A stretch of 64,000 nt of DNA from Halorientalis sp. IM1011 (GTDB taxonomy: Archaea > Halobacteriota > Halobacteria > Halobacteriales > Haloarculaceae): contig NZ_CP019067.1 of NCBI RefSeq assembly GCF_001989615.1, positions 930,001-994,000 of the forward strand. The letters are read 5' to 3'. A model generated the notes under the pieces. It saw nothing but the letters and a program-made list of their open reading frames with translations. It made no database searches and was not told the origin of the DNA. Shown piece by piece: positions 24,784 to 33,811 of this stretch; positions within the stretch are counted from its first letter, which is position 1, and every line of letters begins with the position of its first letter. The position numbers were made by a program, and so were the translations under genes.

Positions 24784-26736
24784 ATGGAGCCACAGGAATC
24801 ATCTGCCGACATGCGATCGCTGTCACCGTTTGTCTCTCTTCGCAGCTACAGGGGTTTCGAGAAGTACCTGTCGTCAGCTAACCGGATGAAGGTCGTGAGT
24901 TACTGTACCTCTCCGCGGATGCTTCTCGAACTCTTCAACGAACATGACCTGGAAAAACTGGAGGTGATCGTTGGCGAGAAAACCGACTTTCGTGAGGAAA
25001 TCAAATCCGTCTCCGTCGCCCAGGAACTCGAACGATACAAGCGACGTGGGGACCTGTTGATCTATCTTTCACCCGACCGTGATATCCATGCGAAACTCTA
25101 TATTTTGCGATCCGACGGGGGAATCACGATCTTGACCGGCTCACCGAACTTCACCGATTCAGCGTGGACGAATCGGTATCAGGTCAACAACCTCGACGTA
25201 TTCAACTGCGCGCCAGAGTCCGAATGGCATCACCAGGCACTCGAACTCTACGATGAATACCTGGAGCTCTGTGATCCGGACCCGTTTCTGGAAGACCTGA
25301 CGGACGAACTCGATGCATCCGATGATCCACCTGAAGAGGTCATTGAGCGCTGGCTCACGGTAAGCGATGCAGAAGAGGACAACGAACTCAGGGAGTTTCA
25401 CGGTTCAATTTCTACCCAACTCGGCGAGTTCGGTACGTCGATCAATGCTGATGAGGTAATCCACGAATCGCTGCAGCAGTACTCCGATAGCACGCACTCG
25501 AAGATGCAGGATCTGTTCCAGCCCTTTGATATTACGCTCAATGATAGCCTTTTCCGGACATCGATCGGTGAATACGGGCGTGCCGTCAAGAGCAACTACG
25601 ATATTCCGAAGCTGTGGGTAACTGCTGATGGAGTGCACCTGCTTACTCCGAGTGGACGGCACCTCGAATTGACCGAGCCACCACCCAATCCACAGGCGGT
25701 CGATACGAGTCTCGCTAACATCGAAGCTTATCTTGAGACGGTCGACCAGGCGGAAACTGACGATGCAGCGGCCGCAAAAGCGCACATGTACGAGGGGTTG
25801 TTGTACTTTCTCTGGGCCCCGTTTGTCAACCAGTATGCCAAGGCGTTCGGGGCAGGGCAGGTCGGTGACGTTGAAAAGAGCGTGCCGTTTCTCTACATCC
25901 ATGGTGAACCAAATGCCGGGAAGGGAACATTCCTGGAGTTCGCGCTCCGGCTCATTTCGGACAATTCTGTCGTCAGCCCGATCGATGGTGCAACCGTCGG
26001 AAGTCGGACGCCGAACAAAGTTCGCGAACCGGTGACGGCATTTCCCGTTGCATTCGACGACGTCGAGCGACAGACGTTCGGTCGGTTGGGACGCCTCCGG
26101 AATTACTGGGACAACTGGAACGGCAAACCATACCCGGCGATCATCATTACGAGCAACGAGAACAAGCCCAACGAGTGGTTCCTCCAGCGGGCAAAGATGC
26201 TCCATTTCAAGCTGATGTTTACTGGGCGATCGACAGCTCGGATGCGAATGCGAGAAATCGTCGAAGCCGATAATCCATTCTACAAGTGGTTCACACACCA
26301 GTATCTGCGACGCGATATCGAGATGGCGGATCTGGTCGACGAGGAGACCGACCGTGATGACATTCTGGCAGTCGTCCGGGACACGGTCATGGACCTGTAC
26401 GAGTATGCCGACCGTTCGCTACCGGCGTATTTCCCTGAACAACCAGCTGAATGGGAGCACGACGTCGGTCGACAGCGCTGGCACGAAGCGATTGATAACG
26501 AGTATCTCGTGTTCCAGCGCCGTAACGACAGACTCGTTGCCCTGTTTGACGATGATATCGCCTCCTATGAAATCGACAACGCGTACCTCCGGAACCTCCC
26601 TCGGCACATCCGAGCCCGGCGCACCCACAACGAAATCTGGATTACGTCCGTCGACGCCTTCGAGCGCTGGCTGCAACGGGACGTGGACGAGGCGGGTGGG
26701 TTCCTTGACAGGCTTCGCACTACGTGGTTCGACTAA
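24784..26736 (+). CDS. PLD-like nuclease fused to an SF3-type P-loop ATPase
   Basis: About 650 residues. The N-terminal 170 residues hold one phospholipase D/HKD-type site: HAKLYILRSDGG at about residue 102, then ILTGSPNFTDSAW. Such domains can act as nucleases as dimers. A helical middle follows. The C-terminal half is a P-loop NTPase with Walker A GEPNAGKGTF at about 374-383, Walker B FPVAFDDVE at about 419-427 and an arginine-rich sensor-like stretch FKLMFTGRSTARMRMRE. It resembles superfamily 3/viral-type helicases. Starts at 24784 and 24811 are possible. It is divergent from the Doc-like gene; as a pair they may form a defence or abortive-infection module (inference). Confidence 0.75.
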   Translation: MEPQESSADMRSLSPFVSLRSYRGFEKYLSSANRMKVVSYCTSPRMLLELFNEHDLEKLEVIVGEKTDFREEIKSVSVAQELERYKRRGDLLIYLSPDRDIHAKLYILRSDGGITILTGSPNFTDSAWTNRYQVNNLDVFNCAPESEWHHQALELYDEYLELCDPDPFLEDLTDELDASDDPPEEVIERWLTVSDAEEDNELREFHGSISTQLGEFGTSINADEVIHESLQQYSDSTHSKMQDLFQPFDITLNDSLFRTSIGEYGRAVKSNYDIPKLWVTADGVHLLTPSGRHLELTEPPPNPQAVDTSLANIEAYLETVDQAETDDAAAAKAHMYEGLLYFLWAPFVNQYAKAFGAGQVGDVEKSVPFLYIHGEPNAGKGTFLEFALRLISDNSVVSPIDGATVGSRTPNKVREPVTAFPVAFDDVERQTFGRLGRLRNYWDNWNGKPYPAIIITSNENKPNEWFLQRAKMLHFKLMFTGRSTARMRMREIVEADNPFYKWFTHQYLRRDIEMADLVDEETDRDDILAVVRDTVMDLYEYADRSLPAYFPEQPAEWEHDVGRQRWHEAIDNEYLVFQRRNDRLVALFDDDIASYEIDNAYLRNLPRHIRARRTHNEIWITSVDAFERWLQRDVDEAGGFLDRLRTTWFD

Positions 26737-26750
26737 GTCAGGTAGCTGTT

Positions 26751-27257
26751 CTAGGCAGGTTTGTCGACGTCCACGTCGATCGATACTGAGACAGTATCCG
26801 CATCAGGTTCCTGGTCAGTCTTGGTTCGATATTCGACCAGCAGGCTGATTTCGAGGAGCGTTTCAAGCCCGTCAATACCTACTGCGGTGTGTATAAACCG
26901 GAATGGGCAGGTAAGTCGATACAGGTGACTCAACGCTTCGTCCTCTGCTGTGAAGTCCTCGGGGAAGTCCCCATCGGCCAGATCACCAAGTAAAGCCGTC
27001 CGATTGTCGAACTCGTCCCAGCGATTGAGCTGGCAGAAATCGGCGAATGCGTGGCGGACTGTTTCATGGAGTCGGTCATGGTAGCCATCCGGTGGTCTTC
27101 GGTTCCCGTCGATCGCTTCCTGTATATGGCCGCGGTCAGCGATACTCAGGAACCCCTCCGAGAGATCCCTCATGTCGCGCTGTAACTGTGTGCCGCAGTT
27201 CGAGCAGTATTTTGCCGATGGGAGTTCCGTATTCCCGCAGTCGTCACAGACTGTCAT
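26751..27257 (-). CDS. Zinc-ribbon hypothetical protein
   Basis: A 168-residue protein with an N-terminal zinc ribbon: CDDCGNTELPSAKYCSNCG (two CxxC knuckles). A helical domain follows (RGHIQEAIDGNRRPPDGYHD and LHETVRHAFADFCQLNRW), and a beta-rich acidic tail. No catalytic motif. It converges with the PLD-ATPase gene, ending 14 bp from its stop. Confidence 0.7.
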   Translation of the reverse strand: MTVCDDCGNTELPSAKYCSNCGTQLQRDMRDLSEGFLSIADRGHIQEAIDGNRRPPDGYHDRLHETVRHAFADFCQLNRWDEFDNRTALLGDLADGDFPEDFTAEDEALSHLYRLTCPFRFIHTAVGIDGLETLLEISLLVEYRTKTDQEPDADTVSVSIDVDVDKPA

Positions 27258-27267
27258 AGATTCACTG

Positions 27268-27477
27268 TCACAGGTATCCTATTGATTCCTGATGACCGTT
27301 CAGTAAGGAGTAGGTCCCTGTTTTCGGGTCCATGACCGTCCAGAGATACTCGAAACACAGGTGGTTGATCTCGATGCCGAGTTCGTTCTCTGATGGCCAG
27401 AAGACTGCTGTCGCGTTCGCGACCGATCTTGACTTTACCGGACCAGTAGCGAGATCATAGTCGATGTCTGAAACCAC
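27268..27477 (-). CDS. Short hypothetical protein
   Basis: A GTG at 27477 opens 69 codons with an ordinary globular composition (VFWPSENELGIEINHLCFEYLW). It starts just upstream of the zinc-ribbon gene on the same strand, leaving 10 bp between them, so the two could be an operon. No family recognised. Confidence 0.4.
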   Translation of the reverse strand: MVSDIDYDLATGPVKSRSVANATAVFWPSENELGIEINHLCFEYLWTVMDPKTGTYSLLNGHQESIGYL

Positions 27478-28212
27478 CCCCGAAAGCCCTCGGTCGCTCT
27501 ACATCCCGCGACCACGCGGGACTGCGTCTCGATTGCTCCCGTTCGCTCCGCTCACGGGAACCCCGCTGTGCGCCTCGTGCCTGCGGTGCTTGCGGGGTCG
27601 GGGGACGTTCACGGCGCTTCGCCCCGTGAGCTCGGGAGACGCCGTCTCCCGGTGGTCGAGGCGGCCTCGCCCTTTCTGAGTCCGCCAGGACGGCGGATGA
27701 TTCGCCGAGCGATGGAAGCGGTTGTACAGTGGTTCGTGACGGCCCGCACCGCTCGCCGCGTGCCGCCCTCGCTTCGCTCGCGACCGACCATTCCGGGCAT
27801 GCGGCGAGCAAGCTCGCCGTTCCGGGCTAAAGTAAATCTGGTCTCGACGCCAGCATTAAGCGCGTTTTCGGTTGCGCCCCTCGCGGGCTTTCGCGTTCCA
27901 GCGCTTTGGGCCGTTCCGCGCGGCGAGCCACACCCCGGCTCGCCGTGCTCACGACCGTCGCCCTGGACACGGACCCGCAGTCCGGGCCGGACGCGAGAAA
28001 CGGCTTAAAGCTGGCCGCTCGCTCCGGGCGGGTCGGCGCGCGGTGCTGGTTGGGTGGCCGCCCTATGGCGCGCTCTCGCTCGCGCCCCAAGGGGCGCTCG
28101 CGAAGGCGCGAGCGAGAGCGCGCAGATGGTACTGTCGGTCGTTGTCGTCGGAAAACCGCGATGGTGGAGCATCGCGGTGGCGGCGCGTGAGCGCCTTCGG
28201 AGAGTTACTCCA
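27478..28212. other. GC-rich intergenic region with many inverted repeats
   Basis: About 730 bp with no convincing gene. Open frames here in several directions are Arg/Ser/Pro-rich and not protein-like. The region is filled with short palindromes, for example CCCGCG/CGCGGG at about 27508-27523, and ends in a very long perfect hairpin at 28068-28123. It separates the PLD/zinc-ribbon genes from the OB-fold gene at 28213. A plasmid replication or regulatory origin is conceivable but unsupported. Confidence 0.55.
28068..28123. repeat. Perfect 19-bp inverted repeat (hairpin)
   Basis: The 19 bases at 28068-28086 are the exact reverse complement of those at 28105-28123, with an 18-base spacer. The spacer and left arm contain a nested second palindrome (GCGCCCC/GGGGCGC, 28082-28097), so two alternative structures compete. 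It sits 90 bp upstream of the OB-fold gene. As DNA it could extrude a cruciform; as RNA it would be a very stable stem. Confidence 0.8.
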
Positions 28213-29067
28213 ATGACTTCTAGAAAGACAGTCGTAGATAAGGATTTGGTCGATGCACAGAACGCGAAGTACGCGGACGAGATGCAGTACGCAGTCGAAG
28301 ACGAGCCTGAGCTCCGGGCGACGGTGGAACTGGAGTCCCAGGCAAAGGTGGACACCAACCACCCCGATGCACGCCCGGAAGGGATGACGCTCGAAGGCGA
28401 GGAGACGCACCTGGCGCGGAAAATGGAAAAGAGACGGACACGCCAGCGGCTGGATCGCCGGCAACAGTCGAACCGGGAGCGACGGTCTCGTGACGTGGCC
28501 AGTCGGAGGAGTCGTAAGCGACGGCAGGAGTTCGAGGAACGCGCGGCGAGTGTGGCTCCATCACAGGGGTCAAGCGATCCCCGAGAGCTGTGTTCCCAGA
28601 CGGAACTGGCGACGATCAACGAGCAGGCGGCCCGGCTGGTCGAAGAGGTCGACGGGTGGTCACGAGCAGCCATCGCGCGGCGGCTGGCGGCGCGGGTCGT
28701 CGACGGTGCCGACATCTCACGGGCAGTGTTGGACGTGGTCGAGGGCTGTCAGCGCGAGCCAGGGACGGTGGTTCCGATCGCGGCCGTTCCCGAGGTGGAT
28801 CGAGCGACAGTGAGCATCAGTGGGACGATCGAGGTGTTGTGGAACGCAGACAGTCCGGCGATCAGTCAGGTCGGGTTGATCGAAGACGAAAGCGGCCGTA
28901 CGAGGTTCACCAGTTGGGTAAAGTCCAGAATGCCCATCGTTCAGGAAGGTGACCGGGTCGTGTTCCGGAATGTAGCCAAGAACTGGTACCAGGGTCGATG
29001 TTCGGTGGCTCTGACAGGGCAGAGTCACATCCACTTCCCGGATCGCGACCGATGGACTGACCAGTAG
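28213..29067 (+). CDS. OB-fold nucleic-acid-binding protein
   Basis: A 284-residue protein. Residues about 75-115 are a highly basic Arg-rich helix (LDRRQQSNRERRSRDVASRR), which likely contacts nucleic acid. The C-terminal 110 residues show an OB-fold pattern related to haloarchaeal RPA/SSB-like proteins: VSISGTIEVLWNADSPAISQ, GLIEDESGRTRFTSW, VQEGDRVVFRN and a final strand pair. It is probably a single-strand DNA-binding or replication accessory protein. I chose the ATG at 28213; upstream sequence is the palindromic region. It is a solitary gene. Confidence 0.72.
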   Translation: MTSRKTVVDKDLVDAQNAKYADEMQYAVEDEPELRATVELESQAKVDTNHPDARPEGMTLEGEETHLARKMEKRRTRQRLDRRQQSNRERRSRDVASRRSRKRRQEFEERAASVAPSQGSSDPRELCSQTELATINEQAARLVEEVDGWSRAAIARRLAARVVDGADISRAVLDVVEGCQREPGTVVPIAAVPEVDRATVSISGTIEVLWNADSPAISQVGLIEDESGRTRFTSWVKSRMPIVQEGDRVVFRNVAKNWYQGRCSVALTGQSHIHFPDRDRWTDQ

Positions 29068-29235
29068 GCCACAGGCTCCCCGGTTTTCTTTTCTCGTGCC
29101 ACCTCAACCTACCCCGCCGCCCCACCCACCGCTCCGTGCTCGCTTCGCTGCGCGCGCAGCCACAACCTTGGAAGCCTTTCTGAAATTCATTCCTAAAATC
29201 GGGGGAATGAGCGGTCGAACGGGTGGGTTTGTCTC

Positions 29236-29259
29236 ACCCAACGAGGGGTGCGGTTGTGT
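29236..29259 (+). promoter_or_regulatory. 5' hairpin element, copy 1
   Basis: A stem of 6 pairs with one mismatch (29236-29242 with 29253-29259) around the loop GAGGGGTGCG, preceded by GTTTGTC and ending 19 bp before the ATG at 29278. It has the same layout as eight other copies in this window (T-run, stem, GGGTG loop, then about 20 bp to the start), with the weakest stem. Confidence 0.5.
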
Positions 29260-29277
29260 CCACACTCGGAGCTACGC

Positions 29278-30411
29278 ATGAAAGTCGAAGGAGACTATAT
29301 GTGCGACATCTGCGGCGAATCGTTCGATACGAACGTCGAGATTGCAAGCCACATGGCAGGTCACAAGCGATCCATCACACCTGACCATATCAGCGAGGAA
29401 CTCAGACGTATCGCCGAGCAGAAAGGCCGACCACCAAAGCAACCCGAAGTTGAGGAGGAGACGGATTTCACTGCTGGTGCGGTACAATCAACGTTCGGAA
29501 GTTGGAGAGAAGGACTACTGGAAGCGGGGCTTGAACCACTTGATCACTCGTACTCGAGAGAGGAGCTAATCGACGAGTTACGGCGCGTAGCCGAGAAGCT
29601 CGGTCACTCTCCGTCAACAATGGAAATGAAGAAACATGGGGAGGTATATCCAGCTACGGTAAAACGGCAATTTGGATCGTGGAATACCGGACTCGACGCT
29701 GCAAGGCTGTCGACGACGAAATCGACCAAGGTCACTCCTCAAGAAGTAATCACAGCAATTCAGGCACTTGCTGACGACCTTGGGCGGCCACCGACCGCCT
29801 ACGAAATGGATGACCTAGGAGAGCATGCAACAAAAGTCGCCCAACAGCGCTTCGGCAGTTGGAACGCTGCACTTCAGGAGGCAGGCTTTGACCCTCATAA
29901 GCGGCGAAATATACCTGAAGAGGAGTTACTGAAGGAGCTCACTCAACTCTGTGATGATTTGGGTCACGTACCCTCAACTGTTGAAATGCGAGAACATGGA
30001 GAGAACACTATCTACCCGTACATCCGGCGGTATGGATCATGGAAGCAGGCCGTGGAGGCGGCTGGGATGGAATATCGCGGCTATCCAAGCGGACCTGATC
30101 ATCCTACTTGGAAAGGTGGCTACGGGGATATTTCGTATGGGCCAAATTGGTACAAGCAGCGCAAACGTGCGCTAGAACGGGACGGATTTGAGTGCCAGAT
30201 GCCGGACTGTTCCATCGACCGTGAGACCCACCGCGAGCTCTGGGACCGTGACCTAAACGTCCATCACATTACGCCGCTTGACACATTCATCGATGCCGAC
30301 GGTGTCCTTGACTACGAACGGTCGAATCGACTTGAGAACTTGGTCACGCTCTGTCGGCGCCATCATATGCTGTGGGAGCAGTTCGCTCCGCTCCAACCCG
30401 ATATCCGCTAA
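29278..30411 (+). CDS. HNH endonuclease with homing-associated repeats and N-terminal zinc finger
   Basis: A 377-residue protein. A C2H2-type finger starts it (CDICGESFDTNVEIASHMAG). Then come four repeats of about 55 residues ending in FGSW or YGSW (for example VKRQFGSWNTGLDAA and AQQRFGSWNAALQEAG), the homing endonuclease-associated repeat that binds DNA. The last 100 residues are an HNH nuclease: CQMPDC, LNVHHITPLD, and the closing NRLENLVTLCRRHH. It would bind a long DNA site through the repeats and nick or cut it. There is no intron or intein context visible, so it is a free-standing homing or accessory endonuclease. A GGGTG-loop hairpin precedes it. Confidence 0.85.
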   Translation: MKVEGDYMCDICGESFDTNVEIASHMAGHKRSITPDHISEELRRIAEQKGRPPKQPEVEEETDFTAGAVQSTFGSWREGLLEAGLEPLDHSYSREELIDELRRVAEKLGHSPSTMEMKKHGEVYPATVKRQFGSWNTGLDAARLSTTKSTKVTPQEVITAIQALADDLGRPPTAYEMDDLGEHATKVAQQRFGSWNAALQEAGFDPHKRRNIPEEELLKELTQLCDDLGHVPSTVEMREHGENTIYPYIRRYGSWKQAVEAAGMEYRGYPSGPDHPTWKGGYGDISYGPNWYKQRKRALERDGFECQMPDCSIDRETHRELWDRDLNVHHITPLDTFIDADGVLDYERSNRLENLVTLCRRHHMLWEQFAPLQPDIR

Positions 30412-30433
30412 CCGGTCCCGGTGGTATTTCTTG

Positions 30434-30456
30434 CTCCCGGCGATGGGTGGCGGGGA
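30434..30456 (+). promoter_or_regulatory. 5' hairpin element, copy 2
   Basis: CTCCCG pairs with CGGGGA-type sequence (30436-30439 with 30451-30454 at least) around the loop GCGATGGGTGG, preceded by the T-rich TATTTCTTG. It is about 50 bp before the GTG at 30505, a longer spacing than the others. Confidence 0.45.
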
Positions 30457-30504
30457 CACCCGCTCCCCCATCGACTTTGACTAAAGACACGACACTCACG
30501 ACCC

Positions 30505-30690
30505 GTGAACGGCTTCGCATTCACCCCCGCGAAGCCCGCCGGACAAACCGACTCGCCAATCGTGGAAGCACAGTCAGACGCTGCGATAGACGCTTGGAAC
30601 GACCTGCCGCCGACAGCCCTTCGGGAGTGTCCCATGTGTGGGAAGGTCAGGCTTCCAGAGCGGATTCAAGAGCACCGGTGTGATAGTTAA
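30505..30690 (+). CDS. Small zinc-finger-like protein
   Basis: 61 residues from a GTG. The C-terminal 20 residues carry CPMCGKVRLPERIQEHRC, a C2HC-type finger. The N-terminus is unstructured. It may be a small plasmid-type regulatory protein. It is preceded by the hairpin element at 30434-30456, which supports it being a real gene. Confidence 0.5.
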   Translation: MNGFAFTPAKPAGQTDSPIVEAQSDAAIDAWNDLPPTALRECPMCGKVRLPERIQEHRCDS

Positions 30691-30803
30691 TAGCTCCGGC
30701 ATTTCATATGTGGATTGAATCTGATTCGTCAACAGCGTCTATCACTAACGTTGTAGCAGAGGCAATGCTTAAGCGGCTATAAGCCAAAAAACAAACATAT
30801 AAG

Positions 30804-32168
30804 ATGGAAGATCCGGGGGGCGACAACGGAGACAGAATCGCAGAAGAGGAACTGAAGAGGGAGATCAATAGAAGGCTGAATGACCTCGATATCAAATATC
30901 TACGTGACATCTGCGACCGTTCCGCCAATCCTGTTGAAGAATACTTTGTAGGTTTAGCCTCAAAAGCAGGTTCCCCTTCGGATATCGACTACCTTGTCTC
31001 CACGTATCCGAATGCTGCCCAACGATTTATCGAACTACACGACATGTATTTCCAACCCGGCGAAGTCGCAAAATCAGGTATTATCGACGCGTTGTCCCCA
31101 AGGCACTACGATCGGGATACGCTGAACAAACCCGGCATATTCGACTCATTCGAAAGGCTTCTTCTGGTGTCGATGGCCGTTTTCTACGATCCAGTCAACG
31201 ATACTCTCTCTACTGATTTCGATATCATGGTTGGACGGGCACAGATCCGTCATGAACGGACTGACGGCCGCTATCGATTCAACACTTCACTCCCGTTCGA
31301 CGAGTCTGATGAAATAGAGAGCAGAATCAACCAGTTTCTACAGCGGCAAAACCAAGAAGGTGAGACCATCCCAGCGTGGAGTGGAATAACCGAATCGGGG
31401 TTCTGGGTGAAACTGTTTAGACGCCGTAACCGGCAGAGCGTATACAAATTTGAAGAGTCACCTTCTGGCCCACCTAGCGTGCCCAAGGTAACCACCGAAT
31501 CTAGATACCCGGTGAAGACCTTTGCAGCCGAAGTGAAGGAAATAGAAGATGGGGTGGAGATACATACCTTTGACAATCTGAACCATAGCGGTATGAAGAA
31601 GCTGTTCAAGAAGCTTCTAAAAACAGTGGCCAATGACCCTGACGCGTTTGAAGGCTGGGATCGAGTTCAATCGACTAACGCTAAGAAATTGGTAGATACA
31701 CTTGTTGACTCAGCCGAAAATGCGGTTGAGGAGGACGAGGAGGACGTGGATGTCGCCGGGGATTTGCAAGACGGAATGGATAAGATCGTGGAGGATACAG
31801 AATCCGAGCTTGATGATGAAGACGAAGAGGACCAAATCGTAAAACAGCAGCTAGAGAACGGGAGCCCGACCTTTGTTGGATTCAACATTGAGAACGATCA
31901 GGCGACCGGTATCGAACAGTTCCGGGTCCGGTCAGAAGGACCATTCGCTGAATTCGGGGGGCAGATAGAGGAGTTCAACGAGGCTACACGGTCGCTTCTC
32001 CGCGAAGCCGATAAAGAGAACATCAGACTGGCTTTTAGAATGGATTCACCTGAAGAAGACCGTCCGAACTTCTTCACAACTGGCTACGGGGACTGGGATG
32101 ACTTCCGTGGAGTAAGTCAAGACGTCTACGACACGTTACAGCGGCTTTTCGATGACTATGATGAATAG
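30804..32168 (+). CDS. Unknown acidic protein, first gene of a nuclease cluster
   Basis: A 454-residue protein without a recognised family. Residues about 305-350 are an extended Glu/Asp-rich acidic tract. Repeating patterns of large hydrophobics alternate with charged helices, and an aromatic-rich segment (FFTTGYGDWDDFRG) lies near the C-terminus. The gene overlaps the next one by 11 bp, so the two are translated together. Together with the following two genes it forms a cluster including two PD-(D/E)XK-like nucleases and lies beside other defence-like genes; a defence role is inferred from context only. The lower GC and different codon choice set it apart from the flanks. Confidence 0.7.
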   Translation: MEDPGGDNGDRIAEEELKREINRRLNDLDIKYLRDICDRSANPVEEYFVGLASKAGSPSDIDYLVSTYPNAAQRFIELHDMYFQPGEVAKSGIIDALSPRHYDRDTLNKPGIFDSFERLLLVSMAVFYDPVNDTLSTDFDIMVGRAQIRHERTDGRYRFNTSLPFDESDEIESRINQFLQRQNQEGETIPAWSGITESGFWVKLFRRRNRQSVYKFEESPSGPPSVPKVTTESRYPVKTFAAEVKEIEDGVEIHTFDNLNHSGMKKLFKKLLKTVANDPDAFEGWDRVQSTNAKKLVDTLVDSAENAVEEDEEDVDVAGDLQDGMDKIVEDTESELDDEDEEDQIVKQQLENGSPTFVGFNIENDQATGIEQFRVRSEGPFAEFGGQIEEFNEATRSLLREADKENIRLAFRMDSPEEDRPNFFTTGYGDWDDFRGVSQDVYDTLQRLFDDYDE

Positions 32169-33633
32169 TGGTGTTCTGAAAGACTTGAGTTCGGTGCTCC
32201 GGTCAAACCCGGAGAGGATTGATTCTGCGGACTTACCAGAGCAGCTTCTGGATACAGAATATGTATCTGAGAAACCAATACCGGAGTCACATACCTGCCC
32301 TACGTGTGGCGGTGAAGCGGCTCTCTACGATTCAGGGGATTCGGATGACTTGTTTAGACTGGTCTGCCTCGAATCCCATGAACACGAGACAACAGTCACA
32401 AAGAAAGAGTTGACACAGTATGAAGTCGAACTTGCTCCACTACTCGAGGACATCGCAGATACCGCTGGGCTCACATCTACTGGTGACGTGGCGAATTTAT
32501 TCCCTGAGTTTGCCGTTCAACGAACTGAGGAAGACGTCTTGGTTTGTCTAATTGGATCCGCGAAGAACTACGATAACTCGGTTCAATCAGCGGTTAATTA
32601 CATTCTCGAGAATCAGGTACCTGCGTTCATCGTTACTCCGAGACAGTCGGTTGAGGAATTGCATTACCTGATTGAACCCTACGCGGTCGTTGGTATCATT
32701 CAAGCGTTGACCTTGAATAGGTTCTCCGACGAGGACTTTGTCCAAGAAACCACAGTATCGTTGACATCAGAGTACGAGCACAAGCAGACTCTTTTTGACG
32801 AACAGAAGATTGGGAAAGACGACGTACGGTGGAAGTTAGAGGATCATCCGTCTCTCATCAAAAGCAAGCTTTCCACGCTGCGGACTCTCCGTGAGAACAG
32901 TAAGCACGAGCGGAACGGGATTGGCCGAACGGTCTGGACTGAATTTGAGAAGGTGTGCAAGGCGGCTTTCGCCTATCTAGACTTCGAACTGGAGGTTGGG
33001 CAGGGAGGTGTCGACAATGAGGGCAGCGAGGTAGCGGATGCAGTAATCGGGTATCCTCCTATGGAGATCCCGGACCGGGTAGAGCTCTCACGGCTGCACG
33101 GAGTTGTAGATGCTAAATCGGCTTCTCAAGTGGATTTCGACGGTGAAGCAGTCTCAAAGCAGCTGGACTACTTTGACGAAATCAAAGGTGACAAGCTCTA
33201 CCAGTCCTTCACGAAGCTCCATCTCTTCGTTGTCTTCGACTTTGATGCTGAGAAAGTGCTTGACTGGTATGAAACCGCTAAACTGCATTACCCTGATCAG
33301 ACGGGTATGGTGGTGCTGACCGCTGATGCTCTTCGGTCAATGGTGGATTTGAATCAGTCGCCACTGGCACTTTCAGCGGTTAACCGAGGAGAATTTGATA
33401 CGCGGCACGTGTTCAGGTATTTCTTTGACCCAAAGCTGTATACACGGCCTGAGTTCGTTGACGTAGCCGAATTACTTGATTTATCTGAGTGGAGTGGGAC
33501 GGAGCCGGAGACTCAGCACCGGTATCAGGCCGAGGATGAGCTGCTGATTGTGACCCAAGAGATGGTTCTAGAGTGGATTGATGGCATACATTCTAAGCAG
33601 CACGACACAGACTCGCTGTTCCAAGTGGAGTAG
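32158..33633 (+). CDS. PD-(D/E)XK restriction-endonuclease-like protein
   Basis: About 491 residues. A zinc ribbon-like start (HTCPTCGGEAALYDSG) is followed by a middle domain with repeated FIVTPRQSVEELHYLIEP-type segments. The nuclease core is at about residues 265-330: WTEFEKVCKAAFAYLDFELE, SEVADAVIGYP and LHGVVDAKSAS, with the D, (D)xK pattern of Mrr/PD-(D/E)XK enzymes. It is coupled by overlap with the upstream gene. ATG codons at 32152, 32158 and 32161 are all possible. Confidence 0.7.
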   Translation: MMNSGVLKDLSSVLRSNPERIDSADLPEQLLDTEYVSEKPIPESHTCPTCGGEAALYDSGDSDDLFRLVCLESHEHETTVTKKELTQYEVELAPLLEDIADTAGLTSTGDVANLFPEFAVQRTEEDVLVCLIGSAKNYDNSVQSAVNYILENQVPAFIVTPRQSVEELHYLIEPYAVVGIIQALTLNRFSDEDFVQETTVSLTSEYEHKQTLFDEQKIGKDDVRWKLEDHPSLIKSKLSTLRTLRENSKHERNGIGRTVWTEFEKVCKAAFAYLDFELEVGQGGVDNEGSEVADAVIGYPPMEIPDRVELSRLHGVVDAKSASQVDFDGEAVSKQLDYFDEIKGDKLYQSFTKLHLFVVFDFDAEKVLDWYETAKLHYPDQTGMVVLTADALRSMVDLNQSPLALSAVNRGEFDTRHVFRYFFDPKLYTRPEFVDVAELLDLSEWSGTEPETQHRYQAEDELLIVTQEMVLEWIDGIHSKQHDTDSLFQVE

Positions 33634-33777
33634 CTGAACTGAGTTTACTGCGGTTCAACTACTTTTATGCATCCAGGGCATTCGACCTATGTACTCTGTG
33701 AAACGTCTTCTTTCTCGTATTCAAGCAGAAGACGTCCTCGGGTGATCCCACTGCGTCATTCGCGGCAGCAGAGCGGA

Positions 33778-33786
33778 TTTTATATC
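33778..33786 (+). promoter_or_regulatory. TATA-like box before the 33812 gene
   Basis: ATTTTATATCTG lies about 26-34 bp before the ATG at 33812, a suitable position for an archaeal TATA element. It indicates that this gene also has its own promoter, separate from the two upstream genes. Confidence 0.45.
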
Positions 33787-33811
33787 TGCAGGATATGAAA
33801 GACGAGACAAG

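Noticed and set aside
27464-28190. Several ORFs of 60-146 codons in the GC-rich gap
   Set aside because: They are low-complexity Arg/Pro/Ser frames caused by the palindromic GC-rich sequence. None has haloarchaeal acidic composition.
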